Positions 10,296-21,974 of a DNA stretch of 64,000 nt are shown here, in pieces (position 1 is the stretch's first letter; every line of letters starts with the position of its first letter). A program made the translations under genes and the position numbers. The notes beneath the pieces are model-generated. The model had not been told where the DNA came from, ran no database searches, and was given only the letters and a program-made list of their open reading frames with translations. The stretch comes from Agrostemma githago (lineage: Eukaryota; Streptophyta; Magnoliopsida; Caryophyllales; Caryophyllaceae): the NCBI GenBank assembly GCA_958450325.1, contig OY288251.1, positions 64,621,666-64,685,665 of the forward strand. The letters run 5' to 3'.

Positions 10296-12633
10296 ATCGC
10301 CGCTACCCATGATGATGCTCGGAGATTTTAACGAGCTTTTAAACCCCGACAAGAAGGAGAGTGGAAAGGCTGGGCCAGAGTGGTGTATGGATGCTTTTAG
10401 GAATGTGCTTGATGTGTGTGCTATACAGGATCTTGGTTTCTTGGGTAATAAATTCAAGTGGCAACGTGAAAGATATGTACACAATTATATCCGTGAACGC
10501 TTGGATCGTGCTGTAGCAACGACTGATTGGCGTGTTCTTCACCCATCGACAGAAGTAGTACATCTGCCCATCTTGGCGTCTGACCATGCCCCGATTATAA
10601 TCAGGCAAGCTCCACGTGTTGGGGTTACAGGTCAGACCCGTTTGTTCCAATTTGAGCCTTTTTGGGTCTCGGATAGCCACTGTGGTGAAATCGGGAGGGA
10701 GGCGTGTGAGTGAGGGGGGCCGCGGCATTCTCAAGAAGGTCAAAACGTGTTAAAACACCTGAAATCTTGGGCTAAGTGGAGATTTGGTGACGTAAAACGA
10801 AGCCTGAGACAGAAGGAAGAGGAGTTGGGGCCTGGCAACGTAAAGGCATCGGCGGACATGTTGTCTCATTGTCAGAGGTTAACTCAGGAGGTGGCGGAAT
10901 TATGTGGCCAGGTTGAGACTTTCTGGCGCACGAGGGCAAAAGTCCATGAGATCCGGGATAGTGACCGAAACACAACATATTTTCATCACAAAGCGAAGCA
11001 AAGAAAGCGGCGGAATACGATAGATGGTCTTGAGAATGAAGAGGGTACATGGTGAACGGGGGAAAGTGGCTATACATGAAGTCGTGATGGGCTATTTTGT
11101 GACCTTATTTACAGCTAATGAGCCGACTGATATGAGCAGGATCCTGATTTCTGTGGAGACAAGTCTTACAGGTGATATGAATGCCTCACTGGACCGACCC
11201 GTAACAGACGATGAGGTGCGCGATGCCTTGTTCCAAATGCATTCACCAAAGCTCCGGGGCCGGATGGGATGAGTGCGCTGTTTTTTCAGAAGTATTAGGA
11301 GATCGTGGGTGGTGATGTGTGCTCTTTTGTCCGTGCCTGGTGGAACGGAACCGTGGATCTCGAAGAGGTAAATTCCACGGCTATTATTCTTATTCCAAAA
11401 TGTGGTAACCCACGTAAGATGTCCGAGTTTAGGTCGATTAGCCTATGTGATGTTGTCTACAAAATCATATCAAAAAAATTGGCTAATCGACTTAAACCGT
11501 TATTGGATGGTATAATTACTGAGAATCAGGGGGCTTTTACCCTGGGATGATTGATTACAGTACAGATAACGCACTTATCGAGTTTGAAACCTTTCCACTC
11601 TATTAAAAGGGGCGGGGAAGGGAAGGAGGGGACGGTAGCGCTTAAGCTGGATATTAGTAAGGCCTATGATAGGATCGAGTGGCGGTTTCTCAAGGCAGTA
11701 ATGGAGAAGATGGGGTTCTCCGCGGGGTGGAGGAGACGAGTTATGGCTTGTGTGACGATAGTTACACACTCTTTCAGGGTGAATGGGAAGAAACTGGACC
11801 CGATGAGACCAACTAGGGGCTTGAGGCATGGTGACCCGATATCGCCATACTTATTCCTCCTCTCTATGGACGTGTTCTCGCATCTGTTACATCGTGCGGC
11901 GGTGACAAACCTCATCCACGGGGCTCAGGTATGTCGTGGAGAACCCCGTGTATCACATTTATTCTTTGCAGACGATTTTATCATTTTTGCTCGGGCAAGT
12001 GAAAGAGAATGCTCTAGTTTAGCTAATATAATTAGCTTGTTTGAGATAGCATCGGGGCAGAAAATTAATTATTCTAAGTTCGAAATTATCTTTAGCAAGA
12101 AGGTTACAGGAAGCTACCGGGACAGGATTAAGCTTTTGTTTGACATGAGAGAAGTGAAACGATACGAGAAATATCTGGGCTTGCCGACTATCATTGGAAA
12201 ATAAAAAAAGGCGATATTCTCAGGTCTCAAGGACCGGATGTGGAAAAAACTACAAGGATAGAAAGAGAGACTGTTATCTCAACCGGGTAAGGAAGTGGTT
12301 CTTAAGGCCCGAGCTCAAGCTATACCAACTTATATGATGAGCCTGTTTGCAATCCCGGAGGGGCTTTTTTATGAGATCCACAGCAGTATGGCCAAGTTTT
12401 AGTGGGTAACGACGGACTCTAAATGTAAGATACACTGGTGGTCTTGAGATAAAATGTGTAAGTAAAAGAGGAATGGAGACATGGGTTTTCGGGATATGGA
12501 TGTCTTTAATCAGGCCTTACTTGCCAAACAGGTATGGCGTTTTCGTACTCGCCCGGATTCCCTGGTGAGCGCTGTGTTCAAAGCGCAGTATTTCAAGCAC
12601 GGCTCGATCCTTGAGGCAATACGGGGTCACGAC
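10296..12633 (+). pseudogene. LINE-A ORF2: endonuclease C-terminus and reverse transcriptase
   Basis: 10309-10713 carries the GDFNE motif, GNKFKW, RERLDRA and the catalytic-type ASDHAPI of APE endonucleases. After a stop (10711) and a connector (10747-11055), the reverse transcriptase spans 11305-12204. Its motifs in order are FRSISLCDVVYKIISKKLANRL, NQGAF, KLDISKAYDRIEW, RGLRHGDPISPYLF, FFADDFIIFA and KYLGLPTIIG. The stretch to 12633 continues into the post-RT region with many stops. In L1 elements this protein nicks DNA and primes reverse transcription on it; here it is non-functional. Confidence 0.85.
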
Positions 12634-12647
12634 TAGAGATGGCAGTG

Positions 12648-12810
12648 GGTCCAAGACCCGACCTAGACCCGGCGGGTTGGATCCGAATGGGTCGGGTCTG
12701 GGTCTAAATTTTCCAAACCCGATGGACATGGGTCGGGTCTGGATCCTCCCCAAAAAATTCGGGTACGGGTCTGAGTTTTGGACCCGGATCCGACCCGTAG
12801 ACCCGTTAAA
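12648..12810. repeat. hAT subterminal GGGTC/GACCC repeats (left)
   Basis: Dense GGGTC(C/T)GG and GACCCG motifs in both orientations, mirrored at 16355-16507. Such subterminal motif clusters are the usual transposase-binding regions of hAT elements; binding here is inferred. Confidence 0.7.
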
Positions 12811-13623
12811 AAAATTAAAATGTCAATTCATTAAAACATACTGAGTAGTGACTTAGTGACTTAGAAACTGAAACCCTAAAAAACTTTTCCTTCACTGACT
12901 CATTCCAGCCACCTTCATCCCCTTCATCTCCTTCATCTCCTTCTTCAGACACAGATCCAGACACTCCGCCGAATCAGAGTTAAGATTTAATTCTCAACTT
13001 CATTTAATTTCATTTCAGATTTATTAGTCTTTGTTAACTTAATGAGTAGTAATATTTTTCGAAAATTGAAGAATGTCGTTGAATATTGTCATTTCTGCTT
13101 TAAAATTATAATTTGTTGCAAATAATTTGTGCTAAGTTCCTACAAAGCTGAGAGATAGGAAACTTGATTCAAAGGAGGGGGTAGGTGTAGCCGCATAGGA
13201 CTGTGCGACAAAGATTGTAACTTGATTCAAAGGATGCAACTTGCAAGTGTGCAACTTGATTCAATTCTATCTGCGCAAGTGTAACTTAATTTTAATCTCA
13301 TGATGATTAAATAATAGTAGTAGTGGATCTAATGATGATTACAATTTTTATTCACTAGAAGTGGTACAATATTGAGTATTTTTTGGAGATTTCTAAATTT
13401 GATTTAACAGTTTTTCATCCTAAATCGAGTGTGTTGCTTCATCAACATTAGTTCATCTTACTTTCAAGGATTGTTAGGGAGTTAATTGTAGGGGTCAGAT
13501 GGTCAGTGATTCCAGATTTGATATTCCATTGTTTTATCAATCGTAGATTGATTTTATTACTTATTTTAGTTACAAATTTTTATTTACTATTGAATGTCCG
13601 TCCATGTTATTTACGTTGCAAGA
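12811..13623 (+). other. hAT leader region, non-coding
   Basis: AT-rich DNA between the subterminal repeats and the transposase start. A pyrimidine-rich stretch at 12880-12975 could be 5' UTR. No convincing TATA box or extra coding exon was seen. Confidence 0.4.
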
Positions 13624-16090
13624 ATGAATAATATTGAGTCTTTTTTTAGAACGGATGACGAAAAATCTAATTGTGCTCAATCAAAGGATAAGCAAGTCTT
13701 ATATGATATTGGTGAAGAAGACATGGATGAAGAGGGTTTTATTGATCGTCCAATTGATTCAAGCAACCTTGCTACCGGCACAGAAGAAACAGTTACAACT
13801 GTCAAAAATAAGAAACTCACCTCCATAGCTTGGCTTTACTTTGACTTAATAGAAGTAGATGGTGTCAAGAAGGCTAAGTGCAAAAGGTGTGATAAACTCC
13901 TCTCTGGGAATAGTAATAGTGGTACTACTCACCTAGTGAAGCATGGAAAGAACACTTGTCCAATAAGACATTTAGGTAATCCTATAGGTCAATCAAAACT
14001 TAGAGTGAAAGCTGAGCCGGATGTGTCTAGTTCTATGGACCTTAAGGAAAAAATAAAAAGAGTTTAACCAAGAAATCTCTAGGAGCAAATTGGTTACTAT
14101 GTTTGTGATACATGAATATCCGTTGTCCATTGTGGATCACTATTGGTTTAGAGATTTTATTAAGAGCCTCAACCCTTCATTCAAGATGATTTCTAGAAAT
14201 ACTTTGAGAAGTGATATTTTGAAGTTATATAATGAAGACAAGCTTTCTTTTAAGAAATTATTTGAGTGCACCGATAGTAGAATTGCAGAACAACGGTATG
14301 TGGACTACGTCTAATCCAAAGAAGGGATACATGGTTGTCACCTCCCATTTCATTTACCGAAACTGGATATTAAGGAATAGAACTTTAAGGTAATGGTTTC
14401 TACTTTATAAATAATACTTTTTATTGTTTAGTTATTAAAAATGTTCTTTAATATCATTTTTTGTGTTTGAAGGTTCTGTTTTGTACCATGTCCTCACACA
14501 AAAGGTGTTCTTGCCAAGGTTTTAATGGATTGTTTGGCATAATATTGTTTAGGAAGCAAGATATCTTCAGTTGTAGTTGATAATTGTACCACTAACGATG
14601 CAATGATGAAAAGTCTACTTAAAAATTTTGACACAAAGTGTCTAATGTTGCAAGGTAGTTTCTTGCATTTGAGGTGTAGTGCACACTTCTTAAATTTAAT
14701 TGTCAAAGATGGATTGGATGTGATTGAATCGGGGATTGTGAAGGTGAGTAATTTTGTTTCATTTTGGATGTCTACTCCTAAGAGAATTGAAAAGTTTGAG
14801 GAGGCTTGTCGGTTTTTTGGTAAAGCTAACGCTACAAGATTAGTACTTGATTGTAAAACTAGATGGAGCTCGACTTTTTATATGCTTCAATCCACGTTGC
14901 CATATAAAGATGTGTTTTTAGGCTAAAACGCCTAAATACAAGGTTGAAGTTTGATGTTCCTTCTAATGAAGATTGGGATTTGGCTAGTCTTGTTTGTGAG
15001 AAGTTGGATATATTTGATAATGCTACTAAGGTGTTTTCAGGAAGACATTATCCTACTTCAAACTTGTTCATTCGTAAAGCATGTGAAATTAAGCTTGCTT
15101 TAATGCGTTGGTTAAGAGATGATGTCCACATTATCAAAAGCATGGCCAGAAGTATGATTGCAAAATTTGACAAATATTGGGAGCATATTAATGGTCTCTT
15201 AGTTATTGCCGCTATTTTAGACCCTAGGAACAAAATGGATTGTGTTGAATATTACTTTAAGAGACTTTATGGTAATGAAGGTGAAAAAGAAATAGCAAGG
15301 GTGAGACGTTTGTTGGATGACCTTGTAGTGGAGTATCAAAAAAGTAGTGAAAGAAGTAATAAAGATACTTTAAACGGAAATGGAAATGGAAAAAGAAAAC
15401 AAATGAGTTCACATCTTGATGAACATCAAGATGAATATGCAAAAGAAAAAAAGACGAAGATAAGAAAGGTGGTTGTTAAGGGTGAAGTGGATCATTACTT
15501 AGATGATGAGCCAGAAGACGAAGATGATATTCGATGTCCTTTGTTGGTAGAAAGTTTATCGTAGATATACTACGTGCAAACTATTGCTAAAGATATTCTT
15601 GCTATCCCAATCTCTAGTGTGGCTTCGGAAAGTGCTTTTAGCATAGGAGGCCGAGTTGGGAGTGCCCACCGTTCTAGACTTCATGCCAACACCGTTGAAG
15701 CACTAATGTGTTTACAAAATTGGAAAATGCAATATTTGCAAGGTAAGATTAATAGGTTTTATTTTTCAAAATCAAATAGTTAAAAGTCATTTCTTTCATG
15801 AGTATTATAACACTCTCAATTATCATTTGTTTTTAAGGTGAAATGAAATGAACTAGTGCTTGTTCTACTATTAACGAGGACTCGGATGTTGAGGGAGATG
15901 CAATTGATATAATTGATATGGTATTTACTTATGTCTACATTATATTGAAACTTTTCATGTGTTGTTCTTTTTTTAATTTGTTGTTATTTTGCACTCATTA
16001 TTTCTTTTCTCTTTGTATTAGGACGTCGATGACATTCCAATTGATGATATGGAGGACGAAGAACTATATGATCTATCATGTATCACTTAA
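13624..16090 (+). pseudogene. hAT transposase pseudogene (BED zinc finger, RNase H-like core, dimerisation domain)
   Basis: The likely start is the Met at 13624 (MNNIESFF). The BED finger lies at 13801-13980: WLYFDLIEVDG, CKRCDKLL, then TTHLVKH...C. The core runs through 14090-15564 in several frames and includes HLRCSAHFLNLIV, TRWSSTFYML and the conserved NLFIRKACEIKLAL and ILDPRNKMD blocks. The C-terminal dimerisation domain is at 15574-15783 (DILAIPISSVASESAFSIGG). An acidic tail ends at 16088-16090 after a probable intron (about 15919-16020). Frames break near 14067, 14310, 14480, 14920 and 15562, so no full-length protein can be made. Order and motifs match plant RICESLEEPER/DAYSLEEPER-type transposases. 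Confidence 0.88.
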
Positions 16091-16354
16091 TATGTTTTTT
16101 TAATAAATTACTTTGTGACGAATGGTTTTAGGACGACCTTTGTGTTGTATTTTGTGAGACTTTGCGGTTGTATTGTGAGACTTGTAGACACTTTTTTTAA
16201 TCATTTTTATGCGTGGTTTGTAAACACTTTTTTAAAATCTTATGCGTAAGGATTGATTCAAGACATTACGTAATTTTTTTTGGAAATTAAGTTCGTGTTT
16301 TTGTACGAAATTTCCATCGAAACAATGAATAATACAACAACGTAATAAATAAGG

Positions 16355-16507
16355 CGAACCCGCGGGTAGACCCAGACCCGGTTCAGACCTGACCGGTTCG
16401 GGTATGGGCCTGATAATTTTGGACCCGTTCGGGTCTGATTCGGGTCTGGGTCCAAGGTTGAAAGTTTGGGTCCGGGTCCGGGTGGACCCGACCCAGACCC
16501 GACCCGT
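16355..16507. repeat. hAT subterminal GGGTC/GACCC repeats (right)
   Basis: Mirror of the left cluster, ending in the terminal inverted repeat at 16501-16518. The run of open frames on both strands here comes from the repeat and is not coding. Confidence 0.7.
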
Positions 16508-16518
16508 TGCCATCCCTA

Positions 16519-17703
16519 GTCACTACCCAAGCTTTGTATGGCGGAGCATTTGGAATGCCAAACCAGTCCTGCTTGCCGGTCTTGGATGGCGTGTCGGGAA
16601 TGGTCAGAATATTGGTGTTTGGGATAGTAGTTGGGTCCTGGGGGCCAACGGAACGCGTTTCATGAACCCGAACCTTGAAGCTGACCCGTCTATGCGTGTT
16701 TCGAAGCTATTAGATACGGGACGGGGTAGGTGGCGAGAAGATTTGATCCATGACTTGCTCTACCAGATGATACGAAAGCCATTTTGAGTATCCCGGTTAG
16801 CAGACGTCTCCCGGAGGATATTTTGTACTGGTGGACTGCTAAAGATGGTGAGTACAGTGTGAGGTCGGGATACTGGATGAGGGCAAGAACCGTCACCCCT
16901 CTGTCGTTGCTTGTTAAAGACCCGGATGTTGAAGGAGCTTGGAAGCAGATTTGGGGTCTGAATACGACGCCTAAGATTGCACACCTTTATGGCGGATTTG
17001 TTCAGGAACTCTTAGAGTGCGGGTCAGCCTTATGAAGCGTCATTGCTTGCCTGATGCTACGTGTGTTTTCTGCAACAATGGGGCTGAAACAGAATGATAT
17101 ACCATGTTCGACTGTCCTTGGGCCGGTGATATTTGGGAAACTAATGGGTTTGGAGAGTTGGTTGATCTAGCTCCATCTGCCATGTGCGCTCGGAATTTGG
17201 TTTGGCTTCTGGCATGCATTCCGAGTGAGTCCCGCGATAGGTTCCTGGCTATGGTATGGGCGATGTAGTATTGTCGAAACCTGTAAATTTTCGAGGAACA
17301 TCCACCTTTACCCGCTATGGTTTTCATGGGCATAATCAAATCTGTGGAGGACTACTCCAGGTACGGGAAGGAGATGCATGTGATTAACAACGGCCATACC
17401 AGAGCAAGTCCCGCGAGGTGGGAAGCTCCGGGTGAGGGTGTTATTAAAGTCAATACGGATGATGTTGTGTATGCTAATGGGGATATTGGTCTAGGCGTGG
17501 TAGGCCGGGACAGGTATGGAGCCATTGTGATGATGTGCTGCAGGAGGGTACTTGATGTAACACCCGCTAATTTTCTAGCCCTATTATCTTTTCTGTTATG
17601 ACTCCGTCATGACTATGTTATTATTTCTGTCTTCTGCTACCTCTCGTTTAGAGCTTCCTTTATGGAGAGAAAATGGAATCCATGGATGGAAGAACTTTTT
17701 TTA
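16519..17703 (+). pseudogene. LINE-A ORF2 C-terminus: zf-RVT region and degenerate RNase H
   Basis: In frame with the sequence left of the hAT, it reads PSFVWRSIWNAKPVLLAGLGWRVGNG...VWDSSWV, the conserved post-RT block. It then reads ILYWWTAKDGEYSVRSGY of the zinc-binding reverse-transcriptase domain, with CFCNN...ET...FDC-like remains around 17060-17115. From 17425 GEGVIKVNTDDVVYANG...GVVGRDRYGAIV is an RNase H N-terminus. It fades out by about 17660 and is cut where the large Helitron begins at 17704. Confidence 0.8.
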
Positions 17704-18013
17704 TCCTTTATACATTAAAGTATAAACATTTAAAGCTTCTACATTCACCCACATCAGCAATCCTACATGTACATGATGTGGCGCTTATGTGGCATCCAAA
17801 TTATATCATTTAAAAAAAAAACCCAACTGCCTACTGCAGTGTAACCTCTACTCTCTAACTGCAGTAGTTTTCCAATACAAATCTACAACTTCCTATTAAC
17901 TCCCCATTAAAGTTGTGGGAAGTTATGTTCTCCATCTTCTTTAAATTCTCTTCAAATTCTGACTCCAATGCTTCCATCTTATTGTGCTTCAGTCTGTCAT
18001 ACATCACAAAATT

Positions 18014-20585
18014 ATGTCGTTTCAGTATCAACCTGTGTTGATCTCGGAAATTACTGAAAAAATGAATGGCGTGTCAATCATTGCTAAGGTAATGAGAAAG
18101 TGGGAGAGAAATCCTAAGAAACCCGAAGCTGATGCTCAACAAAGTTCTTCCAAAGGATTTATATATGGTGTTGAGATGATTTTGGTCGACAAATCAGTAA
18201 GTGTTCATCGTTTCAGTACTACGTTTTAGTCTAACTAATAATTAACTTCAATAGATGAGTGAGTCAACCAAAAATAGTTTGTTTCAATTTCAGGGAGCAA
18301 CTATCCAAGCATCTACCAATAACAAATTGTTAAAGTCGTACAATTCTGGTTTCAAGGAAGGAAAAAATTATACTATTTCGAAGTTTTCAACGTCATCAAA
18401 CGTAGCAAATGAGAAAGCAACATCCCACAAGTGCAGGATTTGGATTGAATACAGTACGAAGGTGATGGGAATGCATCCAGACCCAAACATACATGAATGT
18501 GTTTACAATTTCTGCAGCTTCAAAGATATAATTCACTCAAATGTTCAGCCAAATCTCTACTTTGGTGAGTTCACCCTCTACCAATTTATTGTTCCATATT
18601 TTATTTATGCTTTTCAACTTTGCTTTTTAATAAGTTTGACCGAATAAGGAATGTTACAACCATAGATGTGATCGGAAAGTTTATCGACTATCACCCAATT
18701 CGGATTTCTGCAAAAGGATATCACTGGACGACAATTACACTTGAAAACGTAAAGTAAGTTCATCTGTCACCACCAATTACATGGTAACAATACCCTTTTC
18801 CTACTTTCATTCCAATGTATACTGTTTTGCTATCTAGGAAGGAACAACTATCATGCTCCATTTTGGGTGAATTTATTTCTGATATAATATCTATTGTCAA
18901 TGATTTCATCGACAAACCAAGGCCAGTTCTGGTGCTAAGACACGTGAAACGAAACAAGTGGAAAGGTACATCTCTAGATGATTAGCTTGCTTCTAAAGAA
19001 AATCTAATAATCTAATGATGTTTGTGATTGTATTTTAAATTCTCTTGAATCAGATGAAATAAGTGTCGTCACTAGGGACGCATCCAAGATAGAAGACAAC
19101 CCTAACATTGAAGAGCTCAAGTTATTTAACTCCATGTAAGCCATACTAAATCAGTGATTCATTTATGTTTATAACTATTTTCCATGTACCCAAATCAGTG
19201 TACTAATCTAATGCACTGACAACAGTATTATGTTCTGCTAATAAACTATTTAGGTACCGCCCACCTAAAGGACCTGACAGATGGAAACTAAGTGCACCGC
19301 CTTCAATATCTACCACACCACCAAGTATTCTAACCGGTGCAAAGACATTAAAGCTATCAGAGATTAAAAGCAGTACAAAGGTAGTCAGCATTATTATACT
19401 CATTTGCATTTGCAGCAAAATAGGCAAATTAAAGGACCTATGGAAAATACAAGTATACTGAAAATTGAATGTTTGCACTTCAGGCGGGCTCCTTTGTGAC
19501 TTTGGCAAGATTCTATGAGGTTGACACTACAAAGGAGTGGTGTTACAGTTCATGTCCAGAGTGCAGATCAAAGATGATGCTTAAGGAAAATGGAATGTGG
19601 TATTGTGAAAAGGAATCTTGCAGGTTTAGTGGTGATGTTGGGATAAGGGACCCAGTTATGAGGTCAGTAACTTCACAAATTACTAATATGTAGGCAACCT
19701 TGACAATGTTTCATGCATACTTACTGACTGAACAATGCAGGTATCAAGCTAGGTTTTTGGTTGCAGATGATGACAGTGAGTTTGCCGACTTGATGATATG
19801 GGATGAAGATATGAAGACATTACTCGGAAAATCAGCCTCAAAAATACTGGAAGAACAAGCATTTTGTTCTTCTCAATCTAACGTTAAAAATTTCTAATTC
19901 TTAGTAATGTTATATTTATTTTGAATGGGTCACTCTTTTTAAATTATCTAAGTCTTACTAAATAATGTTCTACCTACTTTTACAGATCTAATGTTCTACT
20001 TATTTTGGCAATCCTAAGGCTTGCTAATGTTTTGTTTATTTTGAATGAGTCAGCCTTTTGTAATGGTCTAAGTCTTACTAACCTAATGTACTATTTATCT
20101 TGACAACTGTAATTTTTGAGTCACCCTTTTGTAGGATGCAATCCCGAATGGTCTGCCGCCCCCTGAATTTCGTTCACTCATAGGCCAAGAGTATCTGTTC
20201 AAAGTCAGGGTCACCCAAGCATTCAACATTCAGAAAAGATCAACATGCTACACAGTCACTGGACTGTCGAATGATGAAGCAGAGATTTCTGAGTGGAAGT
20301 CTAATGTTGGTCGAGGGCTACCTAATGTGATTGATGGAAGTGTCACCCACGATGACCCATATCAGACACAGCAGGCAAAAGAGGTAAATATTACAGTTCA
20401 TATTGTATACATCCAAAAATATTATTTGACCTAAGAAACCTATTAAAACCTCTGCATTTCACAATCTACTTACTGCATGCAATTTATGCCAGCAGTACAA
20501 CCTTCAAACTGAACCAGTGAGTGACCAGGAGGAGGCAAGGTCGAGCAATGCGCAGGAAAATGAAGAAGGCACAATTACCAAGTAA
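18014..20585 (+). CDS. RPA1-like single-stranded-DNA-binding protein carried by the Helitron
   Basis: Ten exons can be joined without a stop: 18014-18196, 18294-18564, 18666-18753, 18838-18965, 19054-19135, 19254-19380, 19484-19662, 19741-19858 (or to 19882), 20135-20383 and 20493-20585. They give about 505-513 residues. The N-terminus (LISEITEKMNG..IIAKVMRKWE) and the YFDVIGKFIDY region match DUF223/RPA70-type OB folds. Exon 7 carries CPECRSKM...WYCEKESC, the zinc ribbon of the RPA large-subunit C-terminal DNA-binding domain. Plant Helitrons commonly carry such proteins, thought to bind the displaced strand during rolling-circle transposition. Exon 8 lacks a clean GT donor: GC at 19859 or GTTAAA at 19883 would both keep frame. 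All exon phases agree, unlike the broken RepHel gene downstream. Confidence 0.8.
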
Positions 20586-20883
20586 GGGAGCCTATTGGGC
20601 AAAACTATGGTCAAGGCACGCAAGAGGTGCTATGCAGATTCACCCACATCAACCTGAAGACTTTGCTTAATTACTATTTCTATTTCAACATTAAGTATTT
20701 CTATTTCAGCATTACTGGCAGAACTTTATTTTAGCATTACCTATTTCGATTTTAGCATGACTTTGCTTTAGTTTACCTAAACTTTCCCAGTTTGAATCTA
20801 CAATGTTGGTTATGTAAGACTTTTGGTTTACCTAAATTTACCCAGATTTTCATTACTTATTGTCATCCCTCTACTCTCAGGTA

Positions 20884-21420
20884 ATTTTTCACCCATGTTA
20901 AGGATTGTGTGCTAACCTATCGACCCCATTATTATTCACTAACTACGTAGACGCTTCAATCCGAGGATTTACATTTCTGCATTCCTCGAAGAGCATGCTA
21001 CATGAATTCGTGAGTAATGAGGCCTGACCAGGCTGCGTCCACAAACTTACGGATGTTTTAGCAATTGCTCATCATCGAGTGCACCAGTTACTGCTCCACA
21101 GCTTCGCACCACAGTTGACTAATAACACTGCTAACACACCAACCAACTACTACAAATGATTTTGTAGTAGTGTTCTTAACTACGTCTCTCAAACAATATT
21201 TTTTCACCCATCGTTAAGAATGTGCGCTAACCTATCGAGGCCATTATTATTCACTAATTATGTAGACGCCTCAATCCGAGGATTTCTGTAGAGTCACCTT
21301 TCGAAGAGCGTACTACTATAAATTGTGAATGTTAGGGCTTTGATGGGCTGCTTCCACGTTCTTATGGGTGCTTTCATAATTGCTCTTGAGTACGTTACTT
21401 ACCATGTCACTGCCTCCCAA
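20884..21420 (+). repeat. Imperfect direct repeat pair of about 220-250 bp
   Basis: TTTTTCACCCATGTTAAGGA at 20884 and TTTTTCACCCATCGTTAAGA at about 21200 begin two copies. They share CTAACCTATCGA, CATTATTATTCACTAA, GTAGACGC(T/C)TCAATCCGAGG and a GGGCTGC/AGGCTGC block, at an offset of about 315 bp. Non-coding; origin unknown. Confidence 0.75.
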
Positions 21421-21859
21421 CTCAATGACAGTAGTAAATAATGACATAATGTCCCTTATTGGACTTTTTATCGATGTTGAATTTGCAATTCAAACTATGT
21501 ACACCTGCACATAAGAAAATTGTTTGTTAATTTAGGAATTGACAGCGACAATGTTGTGAATGAAAATCATTGAATGAACAAATACCAAGTCATCACTCAA
21601 AAATTCAACAAATGATAGATCTGTTTCTAACACTTGACCTATAATTCAATTATATGCAATCAATAGTTGAGGTGAATACCAATTTTTATGTTGTTGATGA
21701 TTATATTAACAATAAGAATATACCAAGAGACCAATTTTAGTCATGACAAAATTAATCAACTCACAATGACCAAGCATTATCCAAATTCCAGCATAAAAAC
21801 CGTGACCCACACAAAATCTGACCAGCAGAATACAGCCCACTAAAATATAAGTCCACAAC

Positions 21860-21974
21860 AGCTCGGCTTGCTTGACCCGAGTTGTGAACCCGCATGATTT
21901 AGCTTCCCACAAAAGAGTTGTCATACAAAGATTGGATGCATGAGGATTGAGTATTTCAAAATACTCATCAAAGA
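21860..21974. repeat. 115-bp segment shared with the inner Helitron (copy 1)
   Basis: This segment matches 28096-28210 at 114 of 115 positions, in the same orientation; the only change is AAGATTGG against AAGGTTGG. It reads open on the minus strand (DEYFEILNPHASNLC...) within a 94-residue frame, 21706-21990. I do not recognise that peptide. It may be a captured host-gene exon, but that is inference. Confidence 0.85.

Larger units (their letters stand above)
12634..16518 (+). mobile_element. hAT-family DNA transposon (RICESLEEPER-like), defective
   Basis: The left end is TAGAGATGGCAGTGGGTC; the right end read in reverse is TAGGGATGGCAACGGGTC. Flanking 8-bp sequences GTCACGAC (12626-12633) and GTCACTAC (16519-16526) are the target duplication with one change. 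Both subterminal regions (12648-12810, 16355-16507) are packed with GGGTC/GACCC motifs. It encodes a broken BED-zinc-finger hAT transposase on the + strand. It sits inside LINE-A and is 3.9 kb long. Confidence 0.92.
1237..17703 (+). mobile_element. LINE-A: decayed L1-type LINE split by CACTA and hAT insertions
   Basis: The element is in three pieces: 1237-1406, 10296-12633 and 16519 to about 17703. In order they carry part of the APE-type endonuclease, the reverse transcriptase, the C-terminal zinc-finger region and a degenerate RNase H. At the CACTA junction the frame runs ...MLHQFRQAS then PLPMMMLGDFNELL once the insert and one ATC copy are removed. At the hAT junction it runs ...ILEAIRGH then YPSFVWRSIW. 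So both transposons landed in the pre-existing LINE. The 5' end is truncated (no ORF1) and the right end is cut at the Helitron start. Stops and frameshifts are frequent, so it is dead. Confidence 0.85.

Noticed and set aside
16232..16513. 93-aa and 65-aa minus-strand ORFs at the hAT right end
   Set aside because: Formed by GACCC/GGGTC subterminal repeats.
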